Positions 50,101 to 62,000 of a stretch of DNA of 64,000 bases are shown one piece after another. Under the pieces are notes generated by a model. The model was not told the origin of the DNA. It ran no database searches and saw only the letters and a list, made by a program, of their open reading frames with translations. How positions within the stretch are numbered: the first letter of the stretch is position 1; each line of letters begins with the position of its first letter. The stretch covers positions 16,282,983 through 16,346,982 of the forward strand of contig NC_087077.1 in assembly GCF_026151205.1 (NCBI RefSeq), written 5' to 3'. Made by a program: the position numbers and the translations under genes. The DNA comes from Bolinopsis microptera (taxonomy: Eukaryota; Ctenophora; Tentaculata; Lobata; Bolinopsidae).

Positions 50101-52741
50101 GTTTTTAATGGATTTAATTTTCCTTAGTACAACTTGAGGGGAACATTATCCCCTTTTTTTCAATAACCCCTCCCGCAAATACTGTATATAAAGACAAGTA
50201 AAAACTCACATTATTATTATTATTAAATTAATTGAAGTTATAAGTTACACTTGATAGTATGGTCTCAAAGCAGGAAGGACACATCTTCTGAGCATGTTAG
50301 GGTCGTCCCTGAACTTTAAGTGACTAATGCCAGGGTAGACACACTTCACTAGATCTCCTCTCTCTGCCAAAGTCCTCAGCCCAAACAAATCCTCAACAAA
50401 GAGTCGAGATTCTTCCATCGGGATCATTCCTTTGTCGAATCCGTCCTTTGTGTAGTACCCGAATATTGTGGATTGCCAGGGGTCAATCATGTTCTCACCT
50501 GGTCCTCCAATTAAAACAAACAAGTTGGACAATTTCAGAAAGTTTTTCTTTCTTAACTCTTTTTCAGCGGGAGTCCCAGCCTCATTATTAAGTTCAGGGA
50601 AAAACTTGTTTCCTTTCAGGTAGAGGTCGTAATGCGTCGGGTCCAGGTAAATGTTGAAGAAACTCACTGCTTGACCAACGTTGGAGTATCCAATCTCGTA
50701 GACTTTGTCACTGCGAAAGATTTTATCCACCCAATGCAACATCTTGAACATAGCCAAACCTGGAGGAGTCCCGTAAAAACCGTGTTGAGGAGATGCTAGA
50801 GAGATGAAGAGGACCACATTGTGATCCTCCCACATTTCTATCATGGTGCGCCAAATAATACCTCCCTGTGAATAGCCCACTGCAATGATCTGGTCGTATT
50901 GGGACGCGATTTCTTTTACATCCTTCAATATGTCCTCTGCTTGGTATTTGATGGGGGTAATGCTGGAAATATGGTTAAAAGCGTTGATCAGACGCACTGG
51001 GATCCCAGTCTCCCTTTAAATAAACTGTTTGAATCCAAAATGCTGCTTGTAGCTTTCCAATACTCCATGCATGTGTAGTATACCGACTTTTGAACCAAGG
51101 ACCTGGCCTAAGACGACTGCGAAAAACAATGAACGAAACATTTTTAAAAGTTTCTGGAAACAAGTTGTGACTTATAGTAATACAGCTCACAAACAGATGT
51201 TTGGCACAAAAGTGTGAATAATATTATCACAGGTTTAGGACAATAGTTCAGACTAAAGACTACAAGTTTACTGAACATAGGCCTGAAAGGTTTATCGAAC
51301 ACAATAGAACAGCTGTATACCAGACAGGAGAGATAACGTGTTACTCGGTCCCACAGATTCTTATAAAAATCTAGAGTACAGCTTGGGTATTATATATAAT
51401 AAAAAAGTATAAGTTATATTGTCGGGATTAATTTTTTAAAGTAAAATGAAAATATAACTTAAATTCTGCATACCTGTTCAAACATGGCTTTGTTGGCAGT
51501 TGCTGTCTTTTCGAACTTCTTTGACTGAGTGAACTGCTTCATAGCACGTGGAGCTGACTTCTCTACTCTATGTTCCCCCTCTATCTTGCTTAGGATCCCA
51601 CTGAAATCTGACAAAAATAGGTTTCAAATTTGCATACCATAGTTATCAAGTCAATCTACGAAAGTGACTACAGTTTGGAATTGAAAGTTAGAAACACGAT
51701 TGAATATTAATAAGTCGCTTGACTGTAACAACTCTTCTGTTAATCTGAGTAGCACATTGTTTCTACATAGCACCAAGGTGCTGGAACCACCACAATGTGG
51801 ATACTGCTGGGGGCCGGGGGAGGCATATTTTTCAGTGATCCTGTCAATAGTGGAAGCTGATTGGTATTTGGATTGTTCCTGTCACGTGCCAAAACATATG
51901 CCTCACCGGCCCACCAGAATCTATAAATAACAAGAGTTATTAATAATAATCACCAGAGTCGAAGTTACAGCCGTTGAGCCACAGGGTGCCGTCTCTCAGC
52001 TCGTTCTTATACTTATCTCTGAACTCCAGATGGATAGAGTCGATCAGTTTGTCTGAAATATCATCATATTTTTAGTTAGTTAGATATGATTAGGTTTTTA
52101 TTACATAGTAAATGCAGTTGCAGTACTATCAGAATTTGTTTGTGGAAATTTCCTTAACCCAGATCAAAGCGGAGGTATAATGGAATTTAAAGACAATCCC
52201 CAAACCTTACAGAGTAACACGTGACAAGGTTAACAAAATGGGACTCACCAAGATAAGAGAGTTGGAGCATCTTCTGAACAACAACGGCAAACACAAGTTC
52301 AAACTCGTTATCCAGTTTCAGTTGGATTGTTAGGTTCTTGTGGTTGTGCTGGTTGCTGGGGCTGCCCTGAACACAACGACACATTGTTATGTTATCGCCT
52401 TGTTGGACGTTTATTCAAGAAAATAATATTTATTCAGTCAAGATGTTAAAATTTAAATATGAGCAAGTTTTATTATTTTAAAGTACTTAGTATTACAAGC
52501 TATTTGCGTTCATTTGTTATTTAATCTGACCTTTTTTAACTACTTGTAATTTTAAACAGTTTTGAACTAACAAAACACAGTTTTTAATGGAAAGAGTTGT
52601 AAACGTACTCCGTACCTGTATAAGTATGTTTTTGATGGACTCATTAACTGCATGAGTTGAGGAGATGAGCTGGGTACAGGCTCCTTGGAAACAGAATAGG
52701 ACGATACCACCCTTGGTAAAGATAGAAAATAGCTCCAACAT
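42170..52741 (-). CDS. SRPRA: Signal recognition particle receptor subunit alpha
   Basis: SRPRA is the GTPase docking protein that receives SRP-ribosome complexes at the ER membrane. Thirteen exons close in phase to 623 residues (human ~638): 52741-52616, 52366-52249, 52052-51954, 51607-51474, 47953-47792, 47592-47365, 47009-46889, 46743-46580, 46430-46238, 44312-44211, 42980-42802, 42616-42497 and 42295-42170. The N-terminal longin-like SRX domain begins [21 protein letters not shown] lysine-rich linker ([15 protein letters not shown]) and WDMGG follow, then the four-helix N domain and the G domain. Nucleotide-binding motifs are GVNGVGKST (about 414-422), DTFRAG, DTAGR (about 503-507) and LTKFD; the end is [14 protein letters not shown]. 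The introns hold an intronless PPT2-like copy and several transposons. No disabling change is seen. Confidence 0.95.
42695..42787. repeat. 25-bp tandem repeat, about 3.7 copies
   Basis: The unit AAGAAACAAGATAAGAATGT plus TCATG repeats head-to-tail in the SRPRA intron just downstream of the exon carrying DTAGR. One copy has AAGTATG for AAGAATG. Confidence 0.9.
43010..44028. mobile_element. ~1-kb foldback element flanked by TTAA
   Basis: Arms of about 330 bp (43014 to ~43342 and ~43695 to 44024) are highly similar inverted repeats. Ends are G-rich (GGGGGGGTTCACCCTGA and its partner), each next to a TTAA tetranucleotide (43010-43013, 44025-44028), the target-site duplication typical of piggyBac-type transposition. 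Each arm holds the same spurious open frame ([20 protein letters not shown]). No transposase is present. It lies within an SRPRA intron. The superfamily is an inference from TTAA only. Confidence 0.8.
44362..45990. mobile_element. hAT-like non-autonomous element, 8-bp target-site duplication
   Basis: The ends are inverted: TAGGCTATCCA at 44362 and TGGATAGCCTA ending at 45990, with further AT-rich inverted pairing (TTATCTAGATAAAA on both sides). Perfect 8-bp direct repeats GTAATGGG flank it (44354-44361 and 45991-45998), the length characteristic of hAT transposons. About half of the 1.63 kb body is a 57-bp minisatellite. No transposase frame is present. It lies in an SRPRA intron. Confidence 0.85.
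44931..45780. repeat. 57-bp minisatellite, about 14-15 copies, open on both strands
   Basis: The unit contains CTGTTCTCAGGAGAAGGAAA and GTTTTGAAGAGAACTGGTGC. Since 57 is a multiple of three and the unit lacks stops, long frames persist on both strands: 272 codons on the minus strand (19-residue repeat [19 protein letters not shown]) and 167 codons on the plus strand. Variants alternate between ACTGGTGCACTA and ACTAGTGCGTTA types. It lies inside the hAT-like element. Coding use is not supported. Confidence 0.9.
47027..47352. repeat. (CAAA)n microsatellite filling an SRPRA intron
   Basis: About 325 bp of AAAC repeats, with a GCAA-variant block at 47136-47167. They occupy nearly all of the 355-bp intron 47010-47364. 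The tract begins about a dozen bases from the donor (GAG|GTTTGTTTCAC on the minus strand) and ends near the acceptor TTCCAG at 47010. It creates long spurious cysteine/leucine/phenylalanine/valine frames. Confidence 0.97.
48394..49364. mobile_element. Inverted-repeat element with an inner foldback
   Basis: Perfect 22-bp terminal inverted repeats (GAGTTGAAAATAGTGTGTAG plus AA at 48394-48415, its complement at 49343-49364) enclose ~970 bp. Inside, about 48787-48975 and 49000-49175 are a second, longer inverted pair, so the centre could form a ~190-bp hairpin. No protein frame is seen. It lies within the 3.5 kb SRPRA intron 47954-51473. Confidence 0.75.
49365..50244. other. Non-coding part of the large SRPRA intron
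   Basis: AT-rich sequence without supported exons. Short frames such as 49920-50108 carry no motif. A short (ATT)n run lies at about 50212-50226, next to the end of the thioesterase-like copy, on the side where the 3' end of an inserted cDNA copy would be. Confidence 0.35.
50245..51141 (-). pseudogene. PPT2: Intronless PPT2-like lysosomal thioesterase with one in-frame stop
   Basis: Palmitoyl-protein-thioesterase-type hydrolases remove thioester-linked acyl groups in the lysosome. The frame starts with a signal peptide ([17 protein letters not shown]) and [10 protein letters not shown], then meets TAA at codon 42 (51016-51018), and resumes in the same frame for the rest of the enzyme. It has GYSQGG with the nucleophile serine (about codon 91), [32 protein letters not shown] and the catalytic-histidine region GISHLKF. 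The full frame would be 298 residues, the usual size. There is no intron, and it sits inside an SRPRA intron on the same strand; a retrocopy is likely. Either an almost-intact pseudogene, or a gene with recoding, an unseen small intron or a sequencing error. Resemblance is closer to PPT2 than PPT1. Confidence 0.75.
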
Positions 52742-53147
52742 TCTATAAATATTATTCTTTAGATATTGGTAACATGGTAGAACTATACCGGCCTTGGTAA
52801 AGAAAATATTTCCATCTATCTGAATTATTTTGAGCTGAGGCTTTTTTCAAATTAATTATATATTTAAATAGATTATAGCTAAGTTACTCTTATATTATAG
52901 CTAAGTTACTCCAGATAACTAACTTTGTTTTGCAATAATTTATGTGTTACTTTATGTATGCTTTAACATATTTGATAAAATGAAATCTAACTGACAATGT
53001 TACTTCAAACATAAAATTGTATAAATAATTAAACGTAAAATGAGGTTAAAAAGTAGTAAAATAAATATAAAAACACAATATGTGACTATTTCTGTGTGAA
53101 ACCAGAGTAGTTTTATGACGTGACGTGAGATCAATCGCATGACAAAA
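52742..53147 (-). promoter_or_regulatory. SRPRA upstream region
   Basis: Only 406 bases separate the GDPGP1 stop from the SRPRA start on the same strand, so SRPRA's promoter is likely here or within GDPGP1. A partial duplicate of SRPRA exon-1 sequence (CTTGGTAAAGA with its flanks) lies at about 52785-52803. No specific core element is recognisable. Confidence 0.35.
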
Positions 53148-56096
53148 TTAGCTGCTCTTATTTACTGCTTCCAATTTCTTCCTGACCAAAGCAGTAATTT
53201 CTTGAAACTGATCTTCTTCAAAAGCATTTATCTTGAGGGTATTGATTATCTGTGTCTCTGTGATGGTTTGAAATAAGTCCAAGTCGTGTAGTAAAATATG
53301 ACCACTTATCTCACACACTGCCGGTTTGAAAAGTAGCTCATCAGCAGGAAGCTGAAATGGGTACTGGTGAGACAAGTAATTAGTGAAGTAATTAGATTTA
53401 AGACAGTACTTTAAAAGAGAATTAGACATACGTTCCCATTTTTTGTAAGCTGATACTTTTCTGTTCAATCCTGCACATGAGCCTCCTTGTTATAAATTAT
53501 CAGAGGCAGGACGTAAAGTTGTACAAATCAAAGTAACGTCATTAAATAATTAAATTAAATTAGATAATTGCTGCGTTTATCTAAGAGATAAACCTGGTCT
53601 GATGGTTTGACAGGCCACAAACAAACTCGAAGGACAGGTTCTGGAACTATGGTTGGATTTGTGTGAACAGCGCAGGGGTCCCCATATGTTATCATCATAT
53701 TGTGGGGTATATCCTGGTCTTGTAGTACTTCTACTGCCGTAAACACGCTCTGATAGGTGTACTGTTTCAGAAGTAAATTAACAAAATATGAAGATTTATA
53801 AACATAACAGCTTAATAACATCAGCCTAGAAATTAACAAAACAAAGAGATAAAGTGAGAAATCCAACCTTAGCAAGTGAAACAGTATCAGTCTGAAGCTG
53901 AAACACGAACCCAGGTACGGGGTAAGTTGTTAGTTTATAACAACAATCCACTAAGTGTACAACTGGTGCACTTTCTATTGGCAGACTAGCACTGCACCTG
54001 TGTAAACAGTGTTAGTTATCCTAGATTAACATGGCTTCAATCAAAACACTAGCACATTTAAAGGAAAATGAAATCAGGTACCAAGGTAGTTTTACCTTTA
54101 TCAAGTATTTAATAAAAAAAATATCAAGAATCAATAGTTCCCACAGTCAGACAACGAATGAGTTTAAAAATTCCAACAAAATCTTTATAACATCATTGGT
54201 AAAACATTTTCGGACATCTTCAGTACCTAATAAAGATAAGGGTTAATACTCCAATTATATCAGAAAATTTTTAATTTGAACTAAAGGATGTTAGCTGTAA
54301 AAAGAAGCCAAACTCTCAAAAATGGAATGGGAAGCACTCGGGTATGGGGGGTTGTGAGGCCCCAACTAGTCGGAAAAAATATACTAGTCCCTGCATTAAG
54401 GGTGAAATAATTTAAGGACCATTATCAAAAGTTTTATTTTCGAATAAAAGTGGCATACCAAAAGGATCACATGAATTAATACCATATGGTTTCAAGGTTC
54501 TGAGTTTTTGTATAAGTAGATGTTCGTTAACTTCTAAATTACTAGGACTAGAATTCTTTAGGATAAAAACATTATAAGAAGCATCAAAATCAGGTCTATT
54601 GGAAAGGTTATGTGAGTCTATTAATAAAAAAAATACACATAATATTGTGAACAAGAAATGTGGCCGCTTTTCTTTTGTGGACGGCCGCTCAATTTCCCGA
54701 TCCGTGATTGCGTATTTATCATATTCCATACAACCTGGGGACCCCAGGCTTTACTGTTTATAAGCATGCAGATATGGCGGAGTGACAGGCCGAGCGTCGC
54801 CCAGTTAATTCCATATTGATTTTGAAAATACCGTATATTTCTATGCAACCCTATGTTTATTGTTTATGCAATATAACGTACGACGACGGGCGACGGACAC
54901 AAGCTACCATATACAAAATCTTTCGCTAACCCTTGTCCTTAAATCTTTTGTGCCTTCGCTACTTGAGACATGGGTTGGGAAAAATGGGTGAATACTAAAT
55001 TTGTATTGTTATTTCAGTCTGTGGCAAAAGGAAGTACTTAGCTAATAAACTCACTCACTTGTAAGCATGGAGATGAAGATGATTGATGGACGCAAATGCT
55101 CGTAAACTGTTGAAAACTACTCGTAGATCTGGATCACCACAGCTAACAGAAAATGACAGTCCCAGCTCGACTGCACCGAGAGTTAACCTCTGGAAGTAAT
55201 TTACATGACTAATCACATTATGATTATTATAATTTGGTATTAATAGAGTCAATTATCCAAATTTGGAAAATTTAATTTGTTCACGATCCGTAATATAACC
55301 TAGTAATATAAGTATCTAAGTAGCAAAAGGATATTCCTGATATATTTAGTAAGCCAATAAAACTGGTTATTTAAGATACCTTAATATTATCTGTACCTGG
55401 TTTAAGCATTTTTCAGGTGATGGTAGAAGAAGAATGTGACTCTCCGATAACGGGCTTGCATTAACAGCAACTAAGGATGAACCACTGTCCATAGAGAAAC
55501 TTACACAATCTGCATCATCCGACAGAGAAACTTCTAGCAAGATCTGAAAAACAATTAAATGTACAGAATAGCAATTTATAATATATATTATAGTTATACT
55601 CTCCAACCAAATTGAGAATTATTAATATTAATGTATATCCATAGATTCAGCAATTATAGACAGTTAAAAATAAATTTAAAATGCAAATCAACCCTGACAA
55701 AAAGATTTATTCATTGTAGTAAGGATTCTAAAGCAAGGGCCATGGCAAGAATAAAGTAAGTTGTGGTTTCCAAAATAAAACTTATTAAATTCGTGTCCAT
55801 ACCTCTGAATCATTAAGCTTGTTGAAGTTAAATAAACTGTCGTTGAAGAGTTGATTGCAAGAAGACACTGAGTGGGCAGCTCTCTTCTTTGAAAATCTAT
55901 GTTCATTGTAATCTGCACAGAATTGACATTGGCCAGGGATACTCCGCAAGCAAGATTCTGATAACTCGTATCTAAAAACATTTTCTGACTTGCTTTTACT
56001 CCATAAAGAATCGACTAAACCATTAATTAGTGTCTGAGAGACTTTTACTTTATCTGGAGTCAAATGACGAGGGAGAGTCACACATGCTCTCTTCAT
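53148..56096 (-). CDS. GDPGP1: GDP-D-glucose phosphorylase 1
   Basis: GDPGP1 phosphorolyses GDP-glucose to glucose-1-phosphate and GDP, a presumed clean-up of a mis-made sugar nucleotide; it belongs to the HIT superfamily. Six exons close in phase to 353 residues (human ~385): 56096-55803, 55543-55397, 55189-55059, 53997-53868, 53749-53594 and 53351-53148. Family blocks in order are RFSKKRAAHSV, FNFNKL, NASPLSESHILLLPSPEKCL, FNSLRAFASINHLHLHAY with the HIT motif H-L-H-L-H at about 184-188, YPVPGFVFQL, PHNMMITYGDP, LRVCLWPVKPS and AVCEISGHILL. A splice-acceptor-like TTATTTCAG lies just before the ATG, so an untranslated 5' exon is possible. Expected to be cytosolic; no signal peptide is seen. 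Confidence 0.9.
54733..54812 (+). repeat. Dispersed ~80-bp GC-capped repeat, intronic copy
   Basis: CCTGGGGACCCCAGGCTTTA, then GTTTATAAGCATGCAG, GGCGGAGTGACAGGC and GAGCGTCGCCCAG. It matches the repeat family at 26718, 27048 and 27530, same orientation as 26718. It lies in the GDPGP1 intron 53998-55058. Confidence 0.7.
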
Positions 56097-57046
56097 ACTG
56101 AAATAATTATAAAGTTATCAGAAATATTATATCTTTTCTTCAACAACGGTAGTTGTCTAGCCATTTGAGGATAGACACCCTTGAAATTGAATAAACCAAT
56201 ACAATAGATTATATATTTTCTCAAAACTAATTGTCTTTTCGCATTGCTTATTGACATCAGGGACAAAAGGAAATCGCGGCATGTACGGAATCGAGATTTT
56301 CCCATTATTTGCGACAAATTTTATGAGTAGTTTAATGTTACATAGTCTGTTAAAAATCGCAGTATTGCGTGGTCCAATGGTCGCTTTTATGGACTTGTAA
56401 TCAAACGATGGCCTCTTTGAGAGTTGAGACCTGCTTCTTCAGTAGAGCCTAGGTCTGGTAGCGTTAGATAAGTACAACTGACAGCAATACCATGCATTCA
56501 GTATTCATAAAATAACTACAAAAAATTTTTGAACAATATACAGATAATTTCAGCAATGGTAATTGTCTAGCTATAGAGAATTTAAATTTAGAGAATACAA
56601 ACTTTAATTTTGATCTTTGTTACAGATTATACATATCATAGATAACCATAAAAGCCGCGCGTCGGCTGATTGCCTCAACTTGGATTAATAGTAATTTCAG
56701 TTGACAGAAGCTGAAGGATGGCCGTTCTAAAGGCCCAGTGCACCATCGAAAAGATCATGCAAGGATAAACACCCTCAAAAATGAATAAACCAATACAATA
56801 GAAATTCTACAAAAATTGTACAAATTTAAAAAACCGGGGTTAAAAATAAAACCCTTTGAGATATATAAATGGTCAACTGAAAATAAATGATTTTACTTGG
56901 AGAAGTTATCTTTTGACTTTGATTGACGATGTCAATCCTTCGCATCTCGCCGATCATCTCTGTGGTTGCGAGAAGCATTATTTGATGCGCGCGCGACCCA
57001 GTAGTGCATCGCGCTACAACTTTTGACTCTTAAGGTTGCGAACAAA
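56097..57046. other. Upstream region of GDPGP1 with a tRNA-like stretch
   Basis: No protein gene is supported. At about 56366-56440, GTGGTCCAATGGTCGC resembles a tRNA A-box region. GGACTTGTAATC resembles a threonine-type anticodon arm, and GAGTTGAGACCT a B-box. The stems do not pair well as a functional tRNA, so a tRNA-derived SINE head is more likely. Confidence 0.3.
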
Positions 57047-57191
57047 ATGAAGAAGCAGACTTTAGGCTAGAAACTTTATTGAATTGAAAAAATCATTCCA
57101 CGTAACTACGTCTTCTTCAGTTCTCAAATTATTTGTTATATAGTAGTGTTGAAAGTATTAATACTTTCTAGCCTAAAGTCTGCTTCTTCAT
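57047..57191. mobile_element. 145-bp MITE with perfect 27-bp ends
   Basis: The left end ATGAAGAAGCAGACTTTAGG (then CTAGAAA) and the right end are exact reverse complements over 27 bp. The interior is AT-rich and non-coding. The right half overlaps one arm of a second inverted repeat (57121-57157 with 57750-57786). Confidence 0.8.
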
Positions 57192-57786
57192 AATTGCTGT
57201 GTTGTATATAGTAGCTGTGATAATATCAAACTAAATCCAAAATCATATGAAGCAGTAGATCTAAAGATTTTAAAGATATCAAAAACAAGTGATGATTCGA
57301 CAGGTTGTATATGTTGCGCTCGATTTTGTACAACAGGGTATAGATCGGTTAAAATACGAATTTATAAACATTAAAAAAGTAAACATCATTTTTAAACATA
57401 CGATACACACAAAAAAAAAGCAACATATGTGCATACATATAATAAATTTGCAGCAACATTAGCAGAAAGTCTTAACGGATGTTACTCGTCTAAATTTCTT
57501 CGAAGTAGCCCGCGCCGCTTTCTTCTCCCGACCATTAACAATGGTCAACAGAAAAGTCTGGTTTCGCACTTATATTACTAAAAATTTAATTGCTCAATGT
57601 GCCGCCAGCTGCAATTTTGTTAAATTATAATTGTATGTCCATCATGCATGTAGCAATAATAAACTTATAAGCTTCGATGAAAAACTTTTGTTAGACCTTG
57701 TAGGTTTACAACCTACCAGGACGCGCGCCGAGTTGGACTCGTCGACGGATACTTTCAACACTACTATATAACAAATAATTTGAGGA
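57121..57786. mobile_element. Inverted-repeat element with ~37-bp arms
   Basis: CTCAAATTATTTGTTATATA followed by GTAGTGTTGAAAGTA at 57121-57157 has its reverse complement at 57750-57786 (about 35 of 37 match). The interior carries GGATGTTACTCGTCTAAATT (about 57478) and TAGGTTTACAACCTACCAGG with GGACGCGCGCCGAGTTGGAC (about 57700-57740), both shared with the 26.1-27.3 kb region. It is non-coding. Confidence 0.7.
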
Positions 57787-59066
57787 GAAAAGTGAGGGAA
57801 AGATGATAGTTTGGCCAGTAATACTTGTATAAGTCGCCAATGCACAATCTAAAGTTTGTGGACCTCAGTTATATTAAGCCTTTCACTTGTTAATATGGAA
57901 CACATATTTTATTTTTACGAGTATCACCCGTTAAGTTAGACCCTGGAGCTTAGAATTAAATAGTTAAAAAAGTTAAGCTGTGGTCTTGCCCCATGAAAAC
58001 AAAAATAACTACACAGGGACACTGAATCAGGAAAATCGAAGTATTGAGTATAGTACAAAAGCAAAGTGTCAATTCAATGACAATTATATTTGAAATATTT
58101 GTTCATATGTGATAATGTGATATTTATGTATATTGTAAAATTTATTAAGCGGTGCCCAGCTTGTCATTTTGCACCATATCTTTGATTCTTTAATCATTTA
58201 TGAACATTAAGCCTGGTTTTTCAGGTCATGTATAATATGATTTTAAAAAATTTATTGAATTAGGTATTATTGAATAAATTTGAAGGGAATCCAGAATCCG
58301 CATTTGACTAATGTGTGCCGCGCGCGCATTTATTGAATTTATTTTATCAAAACAGTTTAAGAATCAAGCGCCTATCGCTCGAGCAGGTGGTACGTAGGTT
58401 TGATATCAGTTACTCGTTGTTCCAAAAGTTTAGTTGATGATAATAATTTAGATCCATTCAGTCGAACAGGCATCGATCGGCTACTGTTTCATGTTTGGAG
58501 CCTTCAATTTGAAAGGTTTGGGTTTTCTAAGTATAAGTTTCCTTTGTACTTTGTGTAGGACATGGTGGCAACTATCGGGAAAAGATGTGTGTATAGTTTG
58601 CAACGCCGCAAAGTAATGGTAGGAAGTGATAATATTAAGGGACACAGAATGTTCCAGAGATAGGACTTTCAGAAAAGTTACAGAGGAATTTGTTTCCCTT
58701 TGAATCAATCAAACTAGATGAATTGTTGTAAATACTGAGATCAAACTATCAATCTACAGGCTATCGTCAAACATGTTGCAAGGCGTCATCTTCAGTGACA
58801 TAAGCCCTAGAAATTGTAAAAAGTTAGTAAAACCCAAAATTCCTTTAAAAATCTGAACACTCTTAAAACGGTTATAAAGTTAAAATTAAGATGTTAAGAA
58901 AAGTTAACCCTTCGTATGTTTTTGATCCGCATGAAGAATCCATAGATTTTCTTTCTTAGCATGACCTGACACACTATGTCGAAGACTTCTCTTTCGGATG
59001 TCCGGATGGAACATGACTCTCAGGATATTAAATGTTTTAGAATCCCTTGCCTGAACTAAACTCCTC
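57787..59066. other. Intergenic region upstream of the PXA-domain gene
   Basis: It contains a fourth-type copy of the GC-capped repeat at 58145-58226 (GGTGCCCAGCTTGTCATTTT through AAGCCTGGTTTTTCAGG). CGAGTATCACCCGTTAAGTT at about 57918 is shared in inverse with 27220. A minus-strand 75-codon frame at 58481-58708 has no motif. The promoter of the downstream gene must lie near the end. Confidence 0.4.
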
Positions 59067-62000
59067 ATGGACATCGACCTACTGCTTAGCAGCGGGGTAG
59101 CCTGCTTTGTAGCATCTTGTGTCCAAACTCCTCAGCTGTTTGCCAGAACTTTCTCACTGGTGATCCTAGTGATATCTGTGTTCTATGTGAGACTGGTTCT
59201 TGTACGGAACAAGAAGCATGCAATACCAGGTTGATATCTTAGAAATTTTCAAGTACTTTACTTTTTCTGGTTTTGATGAAATTACAGACTTGACGCCATG
59301 TCAGCATATAGAATTATATAGTTATATATGGCATAATGGCACTGTTTCATTGTCTATCAGTTGATAATTCTAACACTGTTAATTAAATTCGTGTAGAAAC
59401 AGTAGAGTACATCATCTTATCATTATGCTGTGTCCTAAAATATATATATCGAGTTCCAGAAGAATCTAACTGCTATCAAAATTGGAAATTTTATCATTGC
59501 AACCAGAGCCTTGTTTTAGGGGAAACACGCCGGGTCCTTCGGACCTGGCATGTTTCTTTCTGTGTCTTGATTAAGTTACATCAATCAGTGACGATGTGAG
59601 TTGAGGTGAAGCGTGAACAATGGACATTGACATTTGTAACATTAACAAATGTTTCCTCCCCCTGCCATTTAAAGCTTATTGAAACCTCTTTACGTAGAAT
59701 TTTGGTAATCCCATCCAAGTATAATATTCTCCCACATTAAAACTATTATTTTTCAGCCCGGAAGTGTTTGTTATCAGGAAAATACCCTCCCACAAACCTC
59801 CCTGCCACTAACTCCCCTGTCACCACGCAGAAAGTAGACTCCCTTATCACTGAGGTACGGTAGAGTTTTTAGTTTTTCCAGCGATTCTGAGATGTGTAAT
59901 TTGTGAGATTAGTTAAATTTGAATGTTAAGTTATAGTCAGGAATACCGAATATTATTGATGAGCTGGATGTACGATAGTTTTAAAAGTTTATGATTATGT
60001 ACAAAGTAGCTTATTTTGAACATGAATAATTTTAAATATTATTGCCTCAGTTTAAAGATCCGCTTGGACATCAGAAACTTCTCAATATCTATTGTCGATA
60101 TGGGAGGGATACAAACAGGCTCATTTATTCAAAGTTTCCATCAGGTAATATCATTATCCCTGCGAGACTTTGTGTTCTCATGGTTCTCCCCTCCGATGGT
60201 TACCAAGACCCAGAAAGTAAGTGACATAGCTACCAGTCTCTCCTGGCAAATCGTCTATCTTACTCAACGCAAACTCAACGAGGTGAGTTTACCATTTGTC
60301 TGGTTACTATGGTTACTATGGTTACTATGGTTACTATGGTTACTATGGTTACTATGGTTACTATGGTTGCTAGTTCGGTAGAAACATTTTCTCATCCACT
60401 TAAAATAAAGAATCACTTTTTCAAACTGTACACTAAGCATGGACCAAAAGTGGGAAAAGGTTGCAAAATTTCACAATGTGCGAGGTCTCCAATATGGTAT
60501 ATAAGAGTTAAAATGAATTTGTTCTTACATACAGGGATACAGTGGTTTTGGGAAGATGATTGGGGGCATTGTGTCCTCCAATACAAGGTTTGTCTCGCAA
60601 ACAGTGGGGGGCTACTGATACATTTTATAAAAGTAGCTTTTAAAAAGTGACTAGAGAGGTTTTTTGGCAGGTGCAAACATATCATATCTGCGATATTTGA
60701 ATATTTTAATATGAAACCTTACAAATATTGACTTGCATATTTGTTCAAAGTTCATATTGGTGAGAAGGGGGAGGGGGAAGGAGGGGGGGGGGGGGGCACA
60801 GTACAGTTTCAACTTATCGTGATATGTGACATATCCAGTTTAATTAAGCGTTAATTGCAATGTTAATGCTTTTAAACACAATTTGGTACATCATAACGCC
60901 AGCTTTAACAATTAATACACATTATGTTGGACAGTAAAATCGAATCTATCTCTTTTGCACCATTGTTAAACTTGTACACAACTAACAGTAACCGTAAATT
61001 AACTGATTTAATAACCATAAAGCAAATTTACAAACCAGGAAGCTGTTTGTAAAATCAAAGGTGATGATTGTTAAAGATTGAGACATATTACAACCGAAAT
61101 GGCTGAATTGTAATTGATTATCTATCATTTAAAAACACAGCTTCGCAAAAATAAGTTATTAAAAAAGGAATCAGTTTTTGGACCAAAATTCAGTGTTGTA
61201 AGTTATAACCACAAATGTCTTATCTTTTAAAACAATATAACAATACAATAGAATATACATACTATTATATGTCCATTATTATATGTCCAGCAGCCAGCTA
61301 CAGGCTACTTCAATTTCCAATAAGTTTGAGCACCTCCAGTTTATCTAATCCTCCACTCTTCTGTCTTTTGGTCTGAAGGATGATGGTTTGATCTTTACTT
61401 TGGATACATTATTAACTAGAAGTACACGTTTGTAGTTTAGTAAGGACAATATTTGGTGGGATACCTTCTTAACTAAAAATTAATATTGTTTTCGATACGT
61501 CACGTTAAAATTCAAATATTCATAAATCATCAGAGCATCAATACTTTAGTAAACTATTCATATTACACACCTGTTTATAGTTATTTATCCGAGCACTGAT
61601 CTTCTTCACCGTCATGGAACATCTTGAAAAACTTGATGAGCCCGTCTGTTATTCTGATGCCCTGAAAGTACTCTGAAATTGTAAATGGTTTTGTTGATAT
61701 ATGTGAATCCCGATGGCAAATTCGATAAAATGCAGTTGTATATTACGCCGCAAAATTCGCACATTTACAATAACATAAACCCGCCACGCAAAGGGTTTAT
61801 ATAACAGATCATCCCGCGCTAGCGGGATGATCTGATAAACACATACGAGTGCGCGCAGCGCACGAGTTTTGTGTTAATATGTAATCCCGAAGCGCCAGCT
61901 GAGGGATTACATTTATTTAGCCCTGAGCGTGAAGTGTTTATGGATTATAATTATCTCCGGCGATTTCGACAAGGGATTTATACTTTAGAAGCTGGGAAAG

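Noticed and set aside
60016-60381. Whole 121-codon frame as one PXA-gene exon
   Set aside because: Only 60145-60282 keeps phase with the upstream exon and gives the PXA motif; the sequence before it is intronic and the tail is the 9-bp repeat.
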